DNA from: G963676655 sp963676655
GTDB taxonomy: Bacteria; Verrucomicrobiota; Lentisphaeria; Victivallales; Victivallaceae
Direction of reading: 5' to 3'
Length of the DNA stretch: 64,000 nt
NCBI GenBank assembly: GCA_963676655.2
Contig: CAXXKX010000003.1
Span: forward strand, 682,001-746,000
The translations under genes were made by a program, and so were the position numbers. The notes beneath the pieces were generated by a model. It made no database searches. It was not told where the DNA came from and was given only the letters and a program-made list of their open reading frames with translations. Positions within the stretch are counted from its first letter, which is position 1. Each line of letters begins with the position of its first letter. Below are positions 9,195 through 18,443 of this stretch, in pieces.

Positions 9195-10985
9195 TTAGAG
9201 GCCGTGCATGGCAAGATTGACGATTTCAGGGGCGATGCCTTCAAGTAACTTGCTGACAATCTGGTTAGTCTCATTCGAGGTATGCAGTTTTAAGGCCTGC
9301 TCCGAAGCTGCCTGAAGATCTTTTACCGAAACACTGCGAATAATTCTCCTGACCGCGGTAACCGAAAGCGGAATCATACTCAATTCACGAACTCCCAGGC
9401 CGACAACCAGCATTGCTGTTTTCGGGTCACCAGCCATTTCACCGCAAATAGCGGTTGGTATATTGGCCGCGTTCCCGGCTTCTACAGTATATTTGATCAT
9501 TCGCAAGATGGCCGGATGCATCGGCCGATACAGATAAGATACTTTTTCATTACCGCGGTCAACAGCCATCGAATATTGAATCAGATCATTGGTTCCAATA
9601 CTGAAAAAATCAACTTCCTGAGCCAATTCCGGCGCCAGCATTACCGCTGCCGGAGTTTCAATCATGACCCCCAGTTCAACGTCATTTTTGTGTTCGATCC
9701 CTTTACGCTTTAACTCCTGACAGATATGCGCAATAAGCTCTTTTGTCTGCCTTACTTCTTCCATACAAGTAATCATCGGCAGCATGATTTTGATCCTTCC
9801 TTTGGCCGCGGCCCGGATGATTGCCCGAAGCTGAGTCCGGAAAATATCCGGATACCCATGAAGGCACAGGCGAATGGCTCTCAATCCCATAAAGGGATTT
9901 GCCTCTCGCTTGATCACGATATTATTATTATATTTATCCCCGCCAATGTCCAGGGTTCTGATTATAACCGGCTTGTCACCCATTTCCTCGGCGGTCCGGC
10001 GGTAAATACTGTATTGCTTTTCCTCTGAAGGCAAAGGACCGGCTCCCATATAGAGAAATTCGGTTCTGAACAAACCGATGCCTTCGCAGCCAAAACGTTT
10101 GACATTATTAACATCTTCAAAGTTTTCAATATTGGCCGCCAAATGAATCTTGACATTATCGGTCGTTTTGGCTTCCAGCTGACTTTCTCCGGCAAGAATT
10201 TCATAAAATTTACGGTCTTCGGACGCGCGATTCAAATAATCCTGACCGACATCCGGGCTGGGATTAATAATGATCTTTCCCAATGAACCGTCAATGATCA
10301 CAAAATCATCAGGCTTGACATTTTCCAGCAGATCTTCGACACAAACAACCGCTGGTATACCCAGAGATCTGGCCAGGATGGCGGTATGACTGGTCCGACT
10401 ACCGGCGGATATGGCAAACCCCATAACATTTTCCCGGTCAAGAAGTGCAGTGTCGGATGGAGTAAGATCATTGGCCAAAACGACTTTGCGACCTTCAAGA
10501 TGGTCCAGAACCGGACGTTGGCGCTCACTCAAATGGGCTATAACCCGCGACGACACATCTTTAATGTCGTCAGAGCGTTCCCGGATATATTCGTCAGGCA
10601 TTGCGGAAATTGCGGTAATATAGCGATTGATGACCTTGTAAAAGGCATATGCGGCGCTTTTCAGGCGCCTCCGGATCATGTCTTCAACTTCCGACATCAG
10701 CATCTGATCTTCAATGATCAGTAAATGGGCATCGAAAATACTTACTTCGCGATTCTCCATTTTCGCCTGCATGCGCTTCTGAAGCTCCAACAGGTCATCG
10801 CGGGTAAGGTCCAAAGCTGCATTGAAACGCTTGATTTCATTGTCCGCCTGGTCCGGGGAAATCGGTTTATCGGAAGGTTCTATATACGAAGTGTTATGAT
10901 TCGCAACCAGCAGAGCAGGCCCGATAGCAATACCGGGCGATGCCGCAATACCATGCAGCTCGATCTCTTTCTTCTTTTGAGGCAC
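9195..10985 (-). CDS. ptsI: Phosphoenolpyruvate-protein phosphotransferase (PTS enzyme I)
   Basis: Enzyme I takes phosphate from phosphoenolpyruvate onto its active-site histidine and passes it to HPr. The 596-residue protein has the normal domain order: HPr-interacting helical domain (to about 140), the phosphohistidine domain with GSRTSHTAILARSLGIPA (H200), and the C-terminal PEP-binding barrel (EGIGLFRTEFLYM, IGTNDLIQYSMAVDRGNE, CGEMAGD). The start is GTG at 10985 with GGAG 8 bases upstream; this GGAG lies over the ptsH stop codon, so the two genes are probably translationally coupled. No sugar-specific EII gene is in the window. Confidence 0.97.
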   Translation of the reverse strand: MPQKKKEIELHGIAASPGIAIGPALLVANHNTSYIEPSDKPISPDQADNEIKRFNAALDLTRDDLLELQKRMQAKMENREVSIFDAHLLIIEDQMLMSEVEDMIRRRLKSAAYAFYKVINRYITAISAMPDEYIRERSDDIKDVSSRVIAHLSERQRPVLDHLEGRKVVLANDLTPSDTALLDRENVMGFAISAGSRTSHTAILARSLGIPAVVCVEDLLENVKPDDFVIIDGSLGKIIINPSPDVGQDYLNRASEDRKFYEILAGESQLEAKTTDNVKIHLAANIENFEDVNNVKRFGCEGIGLFRTEFLYMGAGPLPSEEKQYSIYRRTAEEMGDKPVIIRTLDIGGDKYNNNIVIKREANPFMGLRAIRLCLHGYPDIFRTQLRAIIRAAAKGRIKIMLPMITCMEEVRQTKELIAHICQELKRKGIEHKNDVELGVMIETPAAVMLAPELAQEVDFFSIGTNDLIQYSMAVDRGNEKVSYLYRPMHPAILRMIKYTVEAGNAANIPTAICGEMAGDPKTAMLVVGLGVRELSMIPLSVTAVRRIIRSVSVKDLQAASEQALKLHTSNETNQIVSKLLEGIAPEIVNLAMHGL

Positions 10986-10990
10986 GAACT

Positions 10991-11260
10991 TTACTCCTCA
11001 TGGAACTTTTTTTCAAATAGCTCCATTAACGCCTTAAGCGCATCAGCACCATCGCTTCCGACTGCAGTTATCTTAATTGAAGAACCATGCCCGGCAGACA
11101 ACATCAATAGTCCCATGATGCTCTTGCCGTTAACGGTTTCACCATCCTTTTCAAGGGTAATGTCACATTGGTATTGTGAAGCAACTTTGACAATCAACGA
11201 CGCAGGGCGCGCATGCAACCCTAATGAGTTGCTGATGATTGTTTCATCAGTATGAACCAT
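10991..11260 (-). CDS. ptsH: Phosphocarrier protein HPr
   Basis: HPr relays phosphate from enzyme I. With the ATG at 11260 the protein is 89 residues, the usual family length. It has the phospho-acceptor H16 in GLHARPA and a regulatory-type serine S47 in GKSIMGLL, the site phosphorylated by HPr kinase in other bacteria. An in-frame GTG at 11287 and ATG at 11284 would add 8-9 residues but lack a Shine-Dalgarno; the 11260 start has AGGG 10 bases upstream. It is the first gene of ptsH-ptsI-rlmH and is divergent from the flavodiiron fusion gene. Confidence 0.93.
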   Translation of the reverse strand: MVHTDETIISNSLGLHARPASLIVKVASQYQCDITLEKDGETVNGKSIMGLLMLSAGHGSSIKITAVGSDGADALKALMELFEKKFHEE

Positions 11261-11304
11261 GTCAGACAATCCCTTCTTTTGCATCACTTTAATGTCACTT
11301 TATT

Positions 11305-11318
11305 CTATGTTACTTTAA
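11305..11318 (-). promoter_or_regulatory. 14-bp site shared by both divergent promoters (ptsH side)
   Basis: On the minus strand this reads TTAAAGTAACATAG, the same 14 bases found at 11480-11493 on the plus strand. Directly after it, towards ptsH, come two diverged copies of the same word (TAAAGTGACAT, TAAAGTGATG). The arrangement suggests a protein-binding site upstream of ptsH. No regulator gene is adjacent. Confidence 0.45.
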
Positions 11319-11479
11319 AACTATCGAAGATTATTTAGATTAATTCCAAATCAACAATTACCGGTATCCATATTAATAATTTACCTCTTTTTACGGAAAA
11401 ATCAAGTAATATTAGATTTGCTCTTGAAAAAAATTTGATAACGATTATTATTTTCAAGTAGTGTTTATTCACCCGCATC

Positions 11480-11493
11480 TTAAAGTAACATAG
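11480..11493 (+). promoter_or_regulatory. 14-bp site shared by both divergent promoters (flavodiiron side)
   Basis: TTAAAGTAACATAG lies 14 bp before the ATG of the flavodiiron fusion, just ahead of its GGAG ribosome site. It is an exact inverted copy of 11305-11318, 161 bp away, so each of the two divergent genes has the same word in the same orientation just before its start. Confidence 0.45.
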
Positions 11494-11507
11494 TTTTGGA
11501 GACAACC

Positions 11508-14075
11508 ATGAGTGCATTTGAAATAAAAAACGGCCTGTACTGGATCGGCGCCCAGGATTTCGATTTACGTGTTTTTGATGTCGTTATGATGACCGAATAC
11601 GGCACCAGTTACAACAGTTACCTTTTAAAAACACCGCAATATAAAGTTCTCTTTGAAACGGTTAAAGATAAATTCTTCGATACTTTTATCCGAAATCTGG
11701 AAGAAATTTGCGATCCTTCAGAATTGGATTACATCGTGATAAATCATACGGAACCTGATCATAGCGGCTCTCTGAGAAAGATCCTGGAATTAGCCCCGAA
11801 TGCTGAAGTGCTGGCATCCGCAACCGCACTGGAATTTCTCAAGGATATCTGCAACCGGGAGATTTCCGGCAGTCCGGTGGTGGATAACCAGGAAGTAAAA
11901 CTGGATACCTGCACCCTGAAATTCATGTCGGTTCCGTTCCTCCACTGGCCAGATTCGATATACAGCTGGATTCCGGAAATGGAAACGCTGGTAACTTGTG
12001 ATTCATTCGGCTGCCATTATGCGTCTAATGAAATATGCAACGACCTGATTGATGGTAATTTTGAACCGGCTTATCAATATTATTACAACATGATCATGGG
12101 ACCGTTCAAACCATATATGCGTTACGCTCTCGACCGGGTCAAGCAGCTTCCGGTAAAAACAATTTGCCCGGGTCATGGTCCGGTTTTACGTGAAAATCTA
12201 CAGTATTATATTGATCTTTATGTCAAATGGAGTGAGGAAGCAGCTCCGGCTCCCCGCTCAAAACCGCTGGTTTCGGTTCCTTATGTCTCAGCCTACGGTT
12301 ATACCGAGGCGCTGGCGTCAGAGATCTCCGCCGGTATCCGTCAGGAACAGGATTGCGATATTTTCCTGCATGACATGGTCCATTCCGACGCAACCAAAGT
12401 CGCCGCTGAAATGGCGCTGGCCGACGGCATTGTCGCGGGCTCTCCAACTATAAACGGAGACGCGCTACCTCCAGTACTTGATCTTCTGATGCAGCTTAAC
12501 GGAGTACTCCACGGCGGTAAAGTCGGCGGTGCGTTCGGCAGTTACGGCTGGAGCGGCGAAGCTGCGGATATGCTTTCGGCCCGAATGAAAGTTCTGCGCA
12601 TGGCTACTGTCGAACCGCCATTAAAAATAAAGTTCAATCCCAACTCCCCGGAAAAAGTCGAAGCGGCCCGTGATTTCGGACGGCAGTTCGGTCGCAAACT
12701 CAAAGAGGCATGGGAGCTAAAAAGAAATCCCAATACCGGGAAATTGTACTGGAAATGCACTGTCTGCGGCGAAGTCTTTGAAGGTGCGCTGCCGCCGGTT
12801 ACCTGTCCGGTCTGCGGGGCCGGGCGCGAAGCGTTCATTGAATATGTTCCTCAGGAAGTTTCATACCACGACGAACGCGAGATCAGTCTGGTTATCGTTG
12901 GCGGCGGCGTTGCCGCGGTTGCCGCAGCCAAAGCGGCCCGGGAACGCAATCCAAAAGCCCGGATTGATATTTATTCCACTGAAAGCGTACTCCCCTATCA
13001 CCGCCCCAATCTGACCAAGGCAATCTCTGAAGGAACCAGTGCCAATGACTTCCTGATCCATAAAAAACATGTTTACGAGGCTCTGGACATCAATATTCAC
13101 ATCAACAGTCCGGTCACGTCAATCGATAAATCAGCCAGAACCATAACGCTCGAAAGTGGTGAGGTCGTTGCCTGGGATAAGCTGTTACTGGCAACCGGGG
13201 CCAATTCTTTTGTCCCTCCGGTTCCCGGCGCGCAGTTGCCTGAAGTTACGGTACTGCGAAACAGCGCCGATCTGGAAAATCTGCGCAAGCTGATGAAAGA
13301 TAATGAGATTAAGGACGTTGCGGTCATCGGCGGCGGCCTGCTCGGACTGGAGGCGGCTGACGCCATCGCCAAAGGAGGTGCGAATGTGACAGTAGTTGAA
13401 GCCAGCCCATATATTCTCTCACGACAAATAGATGCCGAAGGCGCTCCGATATTAACTGGCCTGATTGAAAAAAGCGGTCGAGTAAAATGTACTTACGGCG
13501 CTTATGTCGAGCAAATTTTGGGTGACAGTCATGTCGTCGGCATCCGTTTGAGCAACCGGGATGAAATAAAATGTTCGCTGGTGGTTATTTCCGCCGGAAT
13601 CCGCTGTTCGACCGATCTGGCGGCAAAGGCAGGGTTGGAAATTGAACACGGTATTGTCGCTGATTTGTACATGCGCACTTCCGCTGCGGATATTTACGCA
13701 GCCGGCGACTGCTGTGTCTGCGACGGAAATTTCTATGGAATCTGGGAACCCGCGCTGGAACAGGGCAGGATTGCCGGGGCCAACATGGTTGGTGACATGC
13801 TGAAATTCAAACCGGCAACATTTGGAGCGACTTTGCATGCTTTTGATATGGATTTATTCTCTGTCGGCAATATTGCCCCGGATAAGATTGAAACATATCG
13901 TTCCACCGCGATTCGAGACGAAACGGCAGGGCGCTATCATAAAGTGATTTTTGATGGCGACAAGGTTTGCGGCGGGATTTTGCTGAATGAAATGAAAACC
14001 GTGAATCAACTTGTCAGCGGCGTCAATCAACAATGGGATCTGCAAAAAGCGCGCGAATCCGGCCTCCTGCCATGA
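11508..14075 (+). CDS. Flavodiiron protein - rubredoxin - NAD(P)H:rubredoxin oxidoreductase fusion
   Basis: An 855-residue three-part electron chain for reducing O2 to water (or NO to N2O), a typical anaerobe defence. Residues 1-250 are a metallo-beta-lactamase-like diiron domain with ligands H80, E82, D84, H85, H146, D165 and H223. Residues 255-400 are a flavodoxin-like FMN domain. Residues 412-446 are a rubredoxin (C417, C420, C433, C436). From about 460 to the end is an FAD/NAD(P)H oxidoreductase with two Rossmann motifs (VIVGGGVAAVAAAKAARE; VIGGGLLGLEAADA). All metal ligands are present. I chose the ATG at 11508 with GGAG 6 bases upstream; a TTG at 11496 is in frame but overlaps the ribosome site. 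Cytoplasmic. Confidence 0.96.
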   Translation: MSAFEIKNGLYWIGAQDFDLRVFDVVMMTEYGTSYNSYLLKTPQYKVLFETVKDKFFDTFIRNLEEICDPSELDYIVINHTEPDHSGSLRKILELAPNAEVLASATALEFLKDICNREISGSPVVDNQEVKLDTCTLKFMSVPFLHWPDSIYSWIPEMETLVTCDSFGCHYASNEICNDLIDGNFEPAYQYYYNMIMGPFKPYMRYALDRVKQLPVKTICPGHGPVLRENLQYYIDLYVKWSEEAAPAPRSKPLVSVPYVSAYGYTEALASEISAGIRQEQDCDIFLHDMVHSDATKVAAEMALADGIVAGSPTINGDALPPVLDLLMQLNGVLHGGKVGGAFGSYGWSGEAADMLSARMKVLRMATVEPPLKIKFNPNSPEKVEAARDFGRQFGRKLKEAWELKRNPNTGKLYWKCTVCGEVFEGALPPVTCPVCGAGREAFIEYVPQEVSYHDEREISLVIVGGGVAAVAAAKAARERNPKARIDIYSTESVLPYHRPNLTKAISEGTSANDFLIHKKHVYEALDINIHINSPVTSIDKSARTITLESGEVVAWDKLLLATGANSFVPPVPGAQLPEVTVLRNSADLENLRKLMKDNEIKDVAVIGGGLLGLEAADAIAKGGANVTVVEASPYILSRQIDAEGAPILTGLIEKSGRVKCTYGAYVEQILGDSHVVGIRLSNRDEIKCSLVVISAGIRCSTDLAAKAGLEIEHGIVADLYMRTSAADIYAAGDCCVCDGNFYGIWEPALEQGRIAGANMVGDMLKFKPATFGATLHAFDMDLFSVGNIAPDKIETYRSTAIRDETAGRYHKVIFDGDKVCGGILLNEMKTVNQLVSGVNQQWDLQKARESGLLP

Positions 14076-14381
14076 TCCGTCATTTATCCGTCACTTACCC
14101 GTCATTTTAATTTTCAGGTCACATTGTGACAATCTTTTTGCGCCCCTGAATAGATGGGGTTAACTCAAGTATTTCCATTACTCCACCCAAAGACACACGT
14201 AACTCAATCTATTCATATTAAATGATTTGCGATTTATTTAAAAATCACATACTGATTATTAATGAAATATTTTAATTGATTAAAAAAAGATTGCGGAATT
14301 ATGATATGATCTTTTTTGCTTTTTTATTCTGACGGATTATGTTAATCAATACTCGATTTTGTTTATAAGGAGAAACAAAAG
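14076..14381. other. Intergenic region with a three-copy 11-bp repeat
   Basis: Three tandem 11-bp units of the form CCGTCA(T/C)TTAN lie at 14077-14109, starting just after the flavodiiron stop codon. A perfect palindrome GTCACATTGTGAC follows at 14118-14130 with a short T run behind it, which could be a weak terminator. The rest is AT-rich and presumably holds the promoter of the next gene, whose RBS (AAGGAG) is clear. Confidence 0.5.
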
Positions 14382-16772
14382 ATGAAATTACTGCTTGGAT
14401 GTTTTCTGACGATTGTGACGTTCGCAATGAGTTATGCAGCAATGCCGGTAAATCTGGCTGCCGGGAATAAAGTCTCGTTTTTCCCGCCGCCAAATTACCG
14501 GTTGTGTACCGATAAACAGGACGAGATACAGTTGACCGACGGCAAATATGTTACGACAGGAGGCTTCTGGGGAAATAAAGGCGCGGTCGGCTGGACCCGG
14601 CGCGGCACTGTTCAGGTCACTGTTGACCTGGGCAAAATACAACCGATTAGCGGGTTCGCCTGGAATTGCGCCGCCGGCAGAGCCGGAGTAGTTTGGCCAA
14701 ATCTGATTCTGGTGATGGTGAGCGATGACAACAAGACCTGGTATCCGGTCGGTAATCTGGTTAAAATGACCGAAGGTGATAAGCCGATGGGAGACGGATT
14801 CAAGATATTCAAGTATATGGCAAAAGACGTCAATACCTACGGCCGCTACGTCAAGTTTATGACTGCCTCTCCGGGACCTTATATTTTTGTCGACGAAATC
14901 GAAGTTTATCCCGGATCTCAAATCGATCTTAAACTTTCCCGCGGCGAATCAATGGCACCGAAGGACTATGCCGACAGTAAACAATTTCTCATTTACGTCT
15001 GGACCCGCTTTACCAAAGACCTGCAGGCTTTGCAAAAGGTCGTTAAAAACAGCAAGGTAGATGATCAAACCAAAACCCAACTGCTGCTTAAAATTGAAAG
15101 ACTAAAGGAAAAAATGGAACGGGAGGCAGAAATCAAATGCGAAGGATTCAAGGCGATTATCCCGTATAATGCCTGGCATCGTCAATTGATCGGCATTCGG
15201 GCTGATCTTTGGCAGGCAAGGGGCTTGAACAAGCTGCTGGTGAACAACGCAAATCGCTGGGATATGCTGCGATTCTGGAATGAGCCGGATATTTCGACTA
15301 CTCCGAAACCATTGAAAATAGCCATGATGCGCAATGAAAAACGCGCCGTTGCCGTCAATATATCCAATCCATTTGCCCGTAATGTGAAAATTCAGCTATC
15401 GACCACCGGCAATATTCCGCAAGATATGCTGAAATTCAGCCGGGTGGAGTGGGTTGACACCCGGAAGGGAATCCCGGTTGCCGCAGCGCTGATTGCATTA
15501 GGTAATGAACCGCTGGAGATTATTCCCGGGATGACGAGGCAGTTATGGATTCAGTCGTCATCGCTGAAAACCGCTGCTGGCAAATACACCGGGGAGATTA
15601 TTCTGGATGCCGGAACTTACGGCAAAATAAACCTGCCGATCACAGTTAAAGTAGCACCAATAACTTTTCCTGAACGTCCGAAACTGCATCTCGGCGGATG
15701 GGATTACACTGATCAAGTCCCATCCCGGGGCATCACCAGGCACAATCTGCACTCCGTTGAAAAATACCTTCAGGAAAGCTTCGTCGACGTCCCGTGGGCT
15801 ACCAACGGGACCATGCCGTTCGGACGCTATGACAAGTCAGGCCGGATGACCAAGGACCCGGATTCGGACCGGTTTGACAAATGGGTCACCCGCTGGCCGA
15901 ATGCCCGAATCTATGCCGTTTTCGCCAATGTTCCGGACAATATTCAAGGACTGAAGATGGGAACCCCGGCTTTTGTTACAGCGGTCACCAACTGGAGCAA
16001 ATGGTGGAAACAGCACTGTCTTGACAAGGGACTCAAACCGGAACAGATAGCTTTGCTGCTGGTAGACGAGCCGCACAGCAAAAAACAGGACGAACGCATC
16101 CTGGCCTGGGCACAAATAATTAAAAAAGCCTGTCCTGAATTTATCATATGGGAGGACCCGACCTGGAAAACCCCGGCAAAACATTTGATTGCAATGCTGG
16201 ATATCGCGGATGTTCTGTGTCCCAACCGGCCGATGTATCTAAGCAATAAGGCATATCGTGATTTTTATGCAAAACGGGCTAAGAAACAAACATTGTGGCT
16301 GTATTCCTGCAGCGGCCCAAGCCGTTTGCTCGATCCGTATTCCTATTTCCTGCTTCAGGGATGGGAATGTATCCGGATCGGCGCGAAAAGCACTCACTTC
16401 TGGGCGTTCGGCGATACCGGCGGCGGTAAATCATCCTGGAATCCTTACTTGCAGAAAAGTACCAGTTATGTTCCTTATTATTTAGGAGAAAAAACTGCGA
16501 CCCCGGCCAAATATATGGAAGCGATTGTCGAAAGCGTCCGGGATTATGAATACTTTATGATGCTCAAAGACGCAATCGCGACGGCAAAAAAACGCGGTGT
16601 AGCGAAAGATATCATATTAAAAACAGAAAAGCTTCTGCAATCGGGACCGGCCAAAGTATTGGATGCCGCAAACGCCTCCGAGCTTGAATGGACCGTCCCC
16701 AAAGATACAACCATTGCCAACAAAGTGAGATTACAGGTTCTGAATCTATTGATAGAGTTGAAACCAAAATGA
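14382..16772 (+). CDS. Secreted GH123/DUF4091-like protein with discoidin-type N-terminal domain
   Basis: A 796-residue exported protein. The signal peptide is residues 1-19 (MKLLLGCFLTIVTFAMSYA). Residues 60-180 look like an F5/8 type C (discoidin) carbohydrate-binding module (VQVTVDLGKIQPISGFAWNC, then YGRYVKFMTASPGPYIFVDE). A linker is followed by a beta domain, and the C-terminal half resembles DUF4091 / glycoside hydrolase family 123: LLLVDEPH near residue 560 supplies acidic residues in the position expected for GH123 catalysis, and the ESVRDYEYFMML segment near the C-terminus is typical of these proteins. GH123 enzymes cleave N-acetylgalactosamine from glycans; the substrate here is unknown. 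AAGGAG precedes the ATG. It is transcribed alone. Confidence 0.8.
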   Translation: MKLLLGCFLTIVTFAMSYAAMPVNLAAGNKVSFFPPPNYRLCTDKQDEIQLTDGKYVTTGGFWGNKGAVGWTRRGTVQVTVDLGKIQPISGFAWNCAAGRAGVVWPNLILVMVSDDNKTWYPVGNLVKMTEGDKPMGDGFKIFKYMAKDVNTYGRYVKFMTASPGPYIFVDEIEVYPGSQIDLKLSRGESMAPKDYADSKQFLIYVWTRFTKDLQALQKVVKNSKVDDQTKTQLLLKIERLKEKMEREAEIKCEGFKAIIPYNAWHRQLIGIRADLWQARGLNKLLVNNANRWDMLRFWNEPDISTTPKPLKIAMMRNEKRAVAVNISNPFARNVKIQLSTTGNIPQDMLKFSRVEWVDTRKGIPVAAALIALGNEPLEIIPGMTRQLWIQSSSLKTAAGKYTGEIILDAGTYGKINLPITVKVAPITFPERPKLHLGGWDYTDQVPSRGITRHNLHSVEKYLQESFVDVPWATNGTMPFGRYDKSGRMTKDPDSDRFDKWVTRWPNARIYAVFANVPDNIQGLKMGTPAFVTAVTNWSKWWKQHCLDKGLKPEQIALLLVDEPHSKKQDERILAWAQIIKKACPEFIIWEDPTWKTPAKHLIAMLDIADVLCPNRPMYLSNKAYRDFYAKRAKKQTLWLYSCSGPSRLLDPYSYFLLQGWECIRIGAKSTHFWAFGDTGGGKSSWNPYLQKSTSYVPYYLGEKTATPAKYMEAIVESVRDYEYFMMLKDAIATAKKRGVAKDIILKTEKLLQSGPAKVLDAANASELEWTVPKDTTIANKVRLQVLNLLIELKPK

Positions 16773-16854
16773 TTACAGGTCTTATCAGTATTTTATATCA
16801 CAATACGAAAATGGCTTACTCAGAAAAGACGTTGTTTAACACTAGCCGATATGA

Positions 16855-17226
16855 TTATTCTTTTTTCTTGAGGAGCTTAAATGACTCCAGGTTTTTTGTT
16901 GATGGTAAATGATTATAAAAAACCAGCAATAAACCGGATACCATTAACACAATTCCTGAACCACAAAAATTACGCAGTACATCACCGGAATAATAGCTCG
17001 GCCATCCTGACAGACTGACCCCAATCACAGAAAAACGTTCTCTCAACTTTCTTTTTTCTTCTCCCTTGAATTCTTCATAAGAATTGAGAATTGGGTCAAC
17101 GTGATCAAAATAGGTCTTTACACAGTATTTATGGGTAAAGTGCTTGCCAAGTCCATATGATGCGATTGCAACGCCTAGCAGAATTAGAAAAAATCCGATA
17201 GATTTACGTATTTTTTCTTTATTCAT
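16855..17226 (-). CDS. Small two-helix membrane protein, unknown function
   Basis: A 123-residue protein with hydrophobic segments at residues 9-27 and about 88-107 separated by a charged loop (NSYEEFKGEEKRKLRERF). No family is recognised. It has no obvious operon partner: the upstream gene on the same strand is 378 bp away. GGGG lies about 7 bases before the ATG. It is probably real given the sensible membrane topology, but there is no support beyond that. Confidence 0.55.
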   Translation of the reverse strand: MNKEKIRKSIGFFLILLGVAIASYGLGKHFTHKYCVKTYFDHVDPILNSYEEFKGEEKRKLRERFSVIGVSLSGWPSYYSGDVLRNFCGSGIVLMVSGLLLVFYNHLPSTKNLESFKLLKKKE

Positions 17227-17604
17227 AATTATGTCCCCTTTTTAAGCATAAAATACCCAATAAGTCCTCCACGAAATAATTCAATATATTCCCGGCAAGC
17301 GGATAATTCAATATCAACCGTTGACTTTTTTGATCACATAGGATAATTAAAGGTACTGCCACTTTTTCTCCAGCTCAAAGTCGTCTACATCCTTTGCTCA
17401 ATCGTTATTTGAAAAGCTCAAAATCACTTTTAAAATAACATCGCTCCGGATGAATTGAGGTTACTGCGGCAAACAAAGTTTGCCAACTTTCTTTCGACTT
17501 CGTCGACCAGCGGCTCGTCGCTGGACCACGCCCGCGTACGACGCGGAGCGATTATACTGCTTCGCTGATTTTTCTTTTTTTGAGTTGGAAATAAAAGGCC
17601 ACGC
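17227..17604. other. Intergenic region with hairpin cluster
   Basis: This 378-bp gap downstream of the AraC-type gene is mostly AT-rich. It contains the hairpin cluster at 17468-17546 (separate entry) and a duplicated word ATAATTCAATAT near 17276 and 17303. I see no coding signal; a minus-strand reading frame at 17430-17690 crosses the hairpins and overlaps the AraC gene out of frame. Confidence 0.6.
17468..17546. repeat. Cluster of four short perfect hairpins, one with a CGT triloop
   Basis: Four back-to-back palindromes with unrelated arms: GGCAAAC-AAA-GTTTGCC (17468-17484), CGAC-TTC-GTCG (17495-17505), CCAGCG-GCTCGT-CGCTGG (17507-17524) and, read on the minus strand, CCGCGT-CGT-ACGCGG (17532-17546). 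The last is preceded on the minus strand by GAAGCAG and TATAATCGCT, a diverged version of the constant stem and linker seen in the composite elements at 38.0, 41.7, 42.0 and 56.5 kb. Confidence 0.75.
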
Positions 17605-18438
17605 TTATAAGCCGCGCAGTTGATTTTCTCTGAATTGCGAAGGGCTTTGGCCGGACCAGTGTTTGAAAAATCGGGAAAACGCGTAGACATCGGAGAATTC
17701 CAGATTTTCCGCGATTACGGTGATTGAGTCACTGGTAAAACTCAGCATTTTTCTGGCATGATTAAAACGATCCTCATCAATATAATGTTTTAAGGTGCAG
17801 CCGGCTTCTTTCCGGAAACGGTTGGCGGTGTATTTACCGGAATAACCGACCAGCTCGCCAACTTCATTGACGGTTGTATATCTGCCGGATCTGGCGGCGA
17901 TGGCGGCGAAAACTTTTTTAAGGAATTCCGAATGGGCGGGGGCCAGTCCCGAACAGTTGATCAAATAGTATTCCATAATCAATTCAAGGGAGGTATTCAG
18001 CATGCAGGTTATATTATTATCGGGCAGACTTTCATGGGGCAGCAGTTGCAGAATAATATCTTTGGCTGATTCGAGCAGGGAAACATTTGAGTAAATTGCC
18101 GGGGCGTATTTTTCATCATCAAGGGTCAAATTCAATTTTATGGACAGCCATTCACAGCCTTGTTCCGGATAAGTAAAAGAGTGACTGGCGCCTTTGGGAA
18201 TTATAATAATGTCACCGGCCTGAAAAGAATATTCTTCATCGGAAATCACACAGCAGCCGCCACCGGATTCGATGACTTCTATCTGCCAGAAAGGATGCGT
18301 ATGGCTGTAGGCATTATGCTTTTTAACTGTTTTACGGAACTGGTGATACAAATATTCACATTCCGGCAAATCAATATTTGACATAGCAACACTCGAACTT
18401 TTGTTTATCTCAGATCCGTTACTATAACGCGCCACCAT
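17605..18438 (-). CDS. AraC-family transcriptional regulator
   Basis: A 277-residue regulator. The N-terminal part is a cupin-type sensing domain (HTHPFWQIEVIESGGGCCVI, then FQAGDIIIIPKGASHSF). The C-terminal 100 residues hold two helix-turn-helix motifs of the AraC type (TVNEVGELVGYSGKYTANRF; ITVIAENLEFSDVYAFSRFF). It is the last gene of the polysaccharide operon, 5 bp after the alginate-lyase-like gene, so ATG 18438 is favoured by coupling; ATG 18384 is possible and neither start has a strong Shine-Dalgarno. It probably senses a sugar from the substrate and activates this operon. Confidence 0.9.
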   Translation of the reverse strand: MVARYSNGSEINKSSSVAMSNIDLPECEYLYHQFRKTVKKHNAYSHTHPFWQIEVIESGGGCCVISDEEYSFQAGDIIIIPKGASHSFTYPEQGCEWLSIKLNLTLDDEKYAPAIYSNVSLLESAKDIILQLLPHESLPDNNITCMLNTSLELIMEYYLINCSGLAPAHSEFLKKVFAAIAARSGRYTTVNEVGELVGYSGKYTANRFRKEAGCTLKHYIDEDRFNHARKMLSFTSDSITVIAENLEFSDVYAFSRFFKHWSGQSPSQFRENQLRGL

Positions 18439-18443
18439 TTTTT

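Noticed and set aside
17430..17690. 86-codon minus-strand frame overlapping the AraC gene 3' end
   Set aside because: It is out of frame with the AraC gene and passes through the hairpin cluster.
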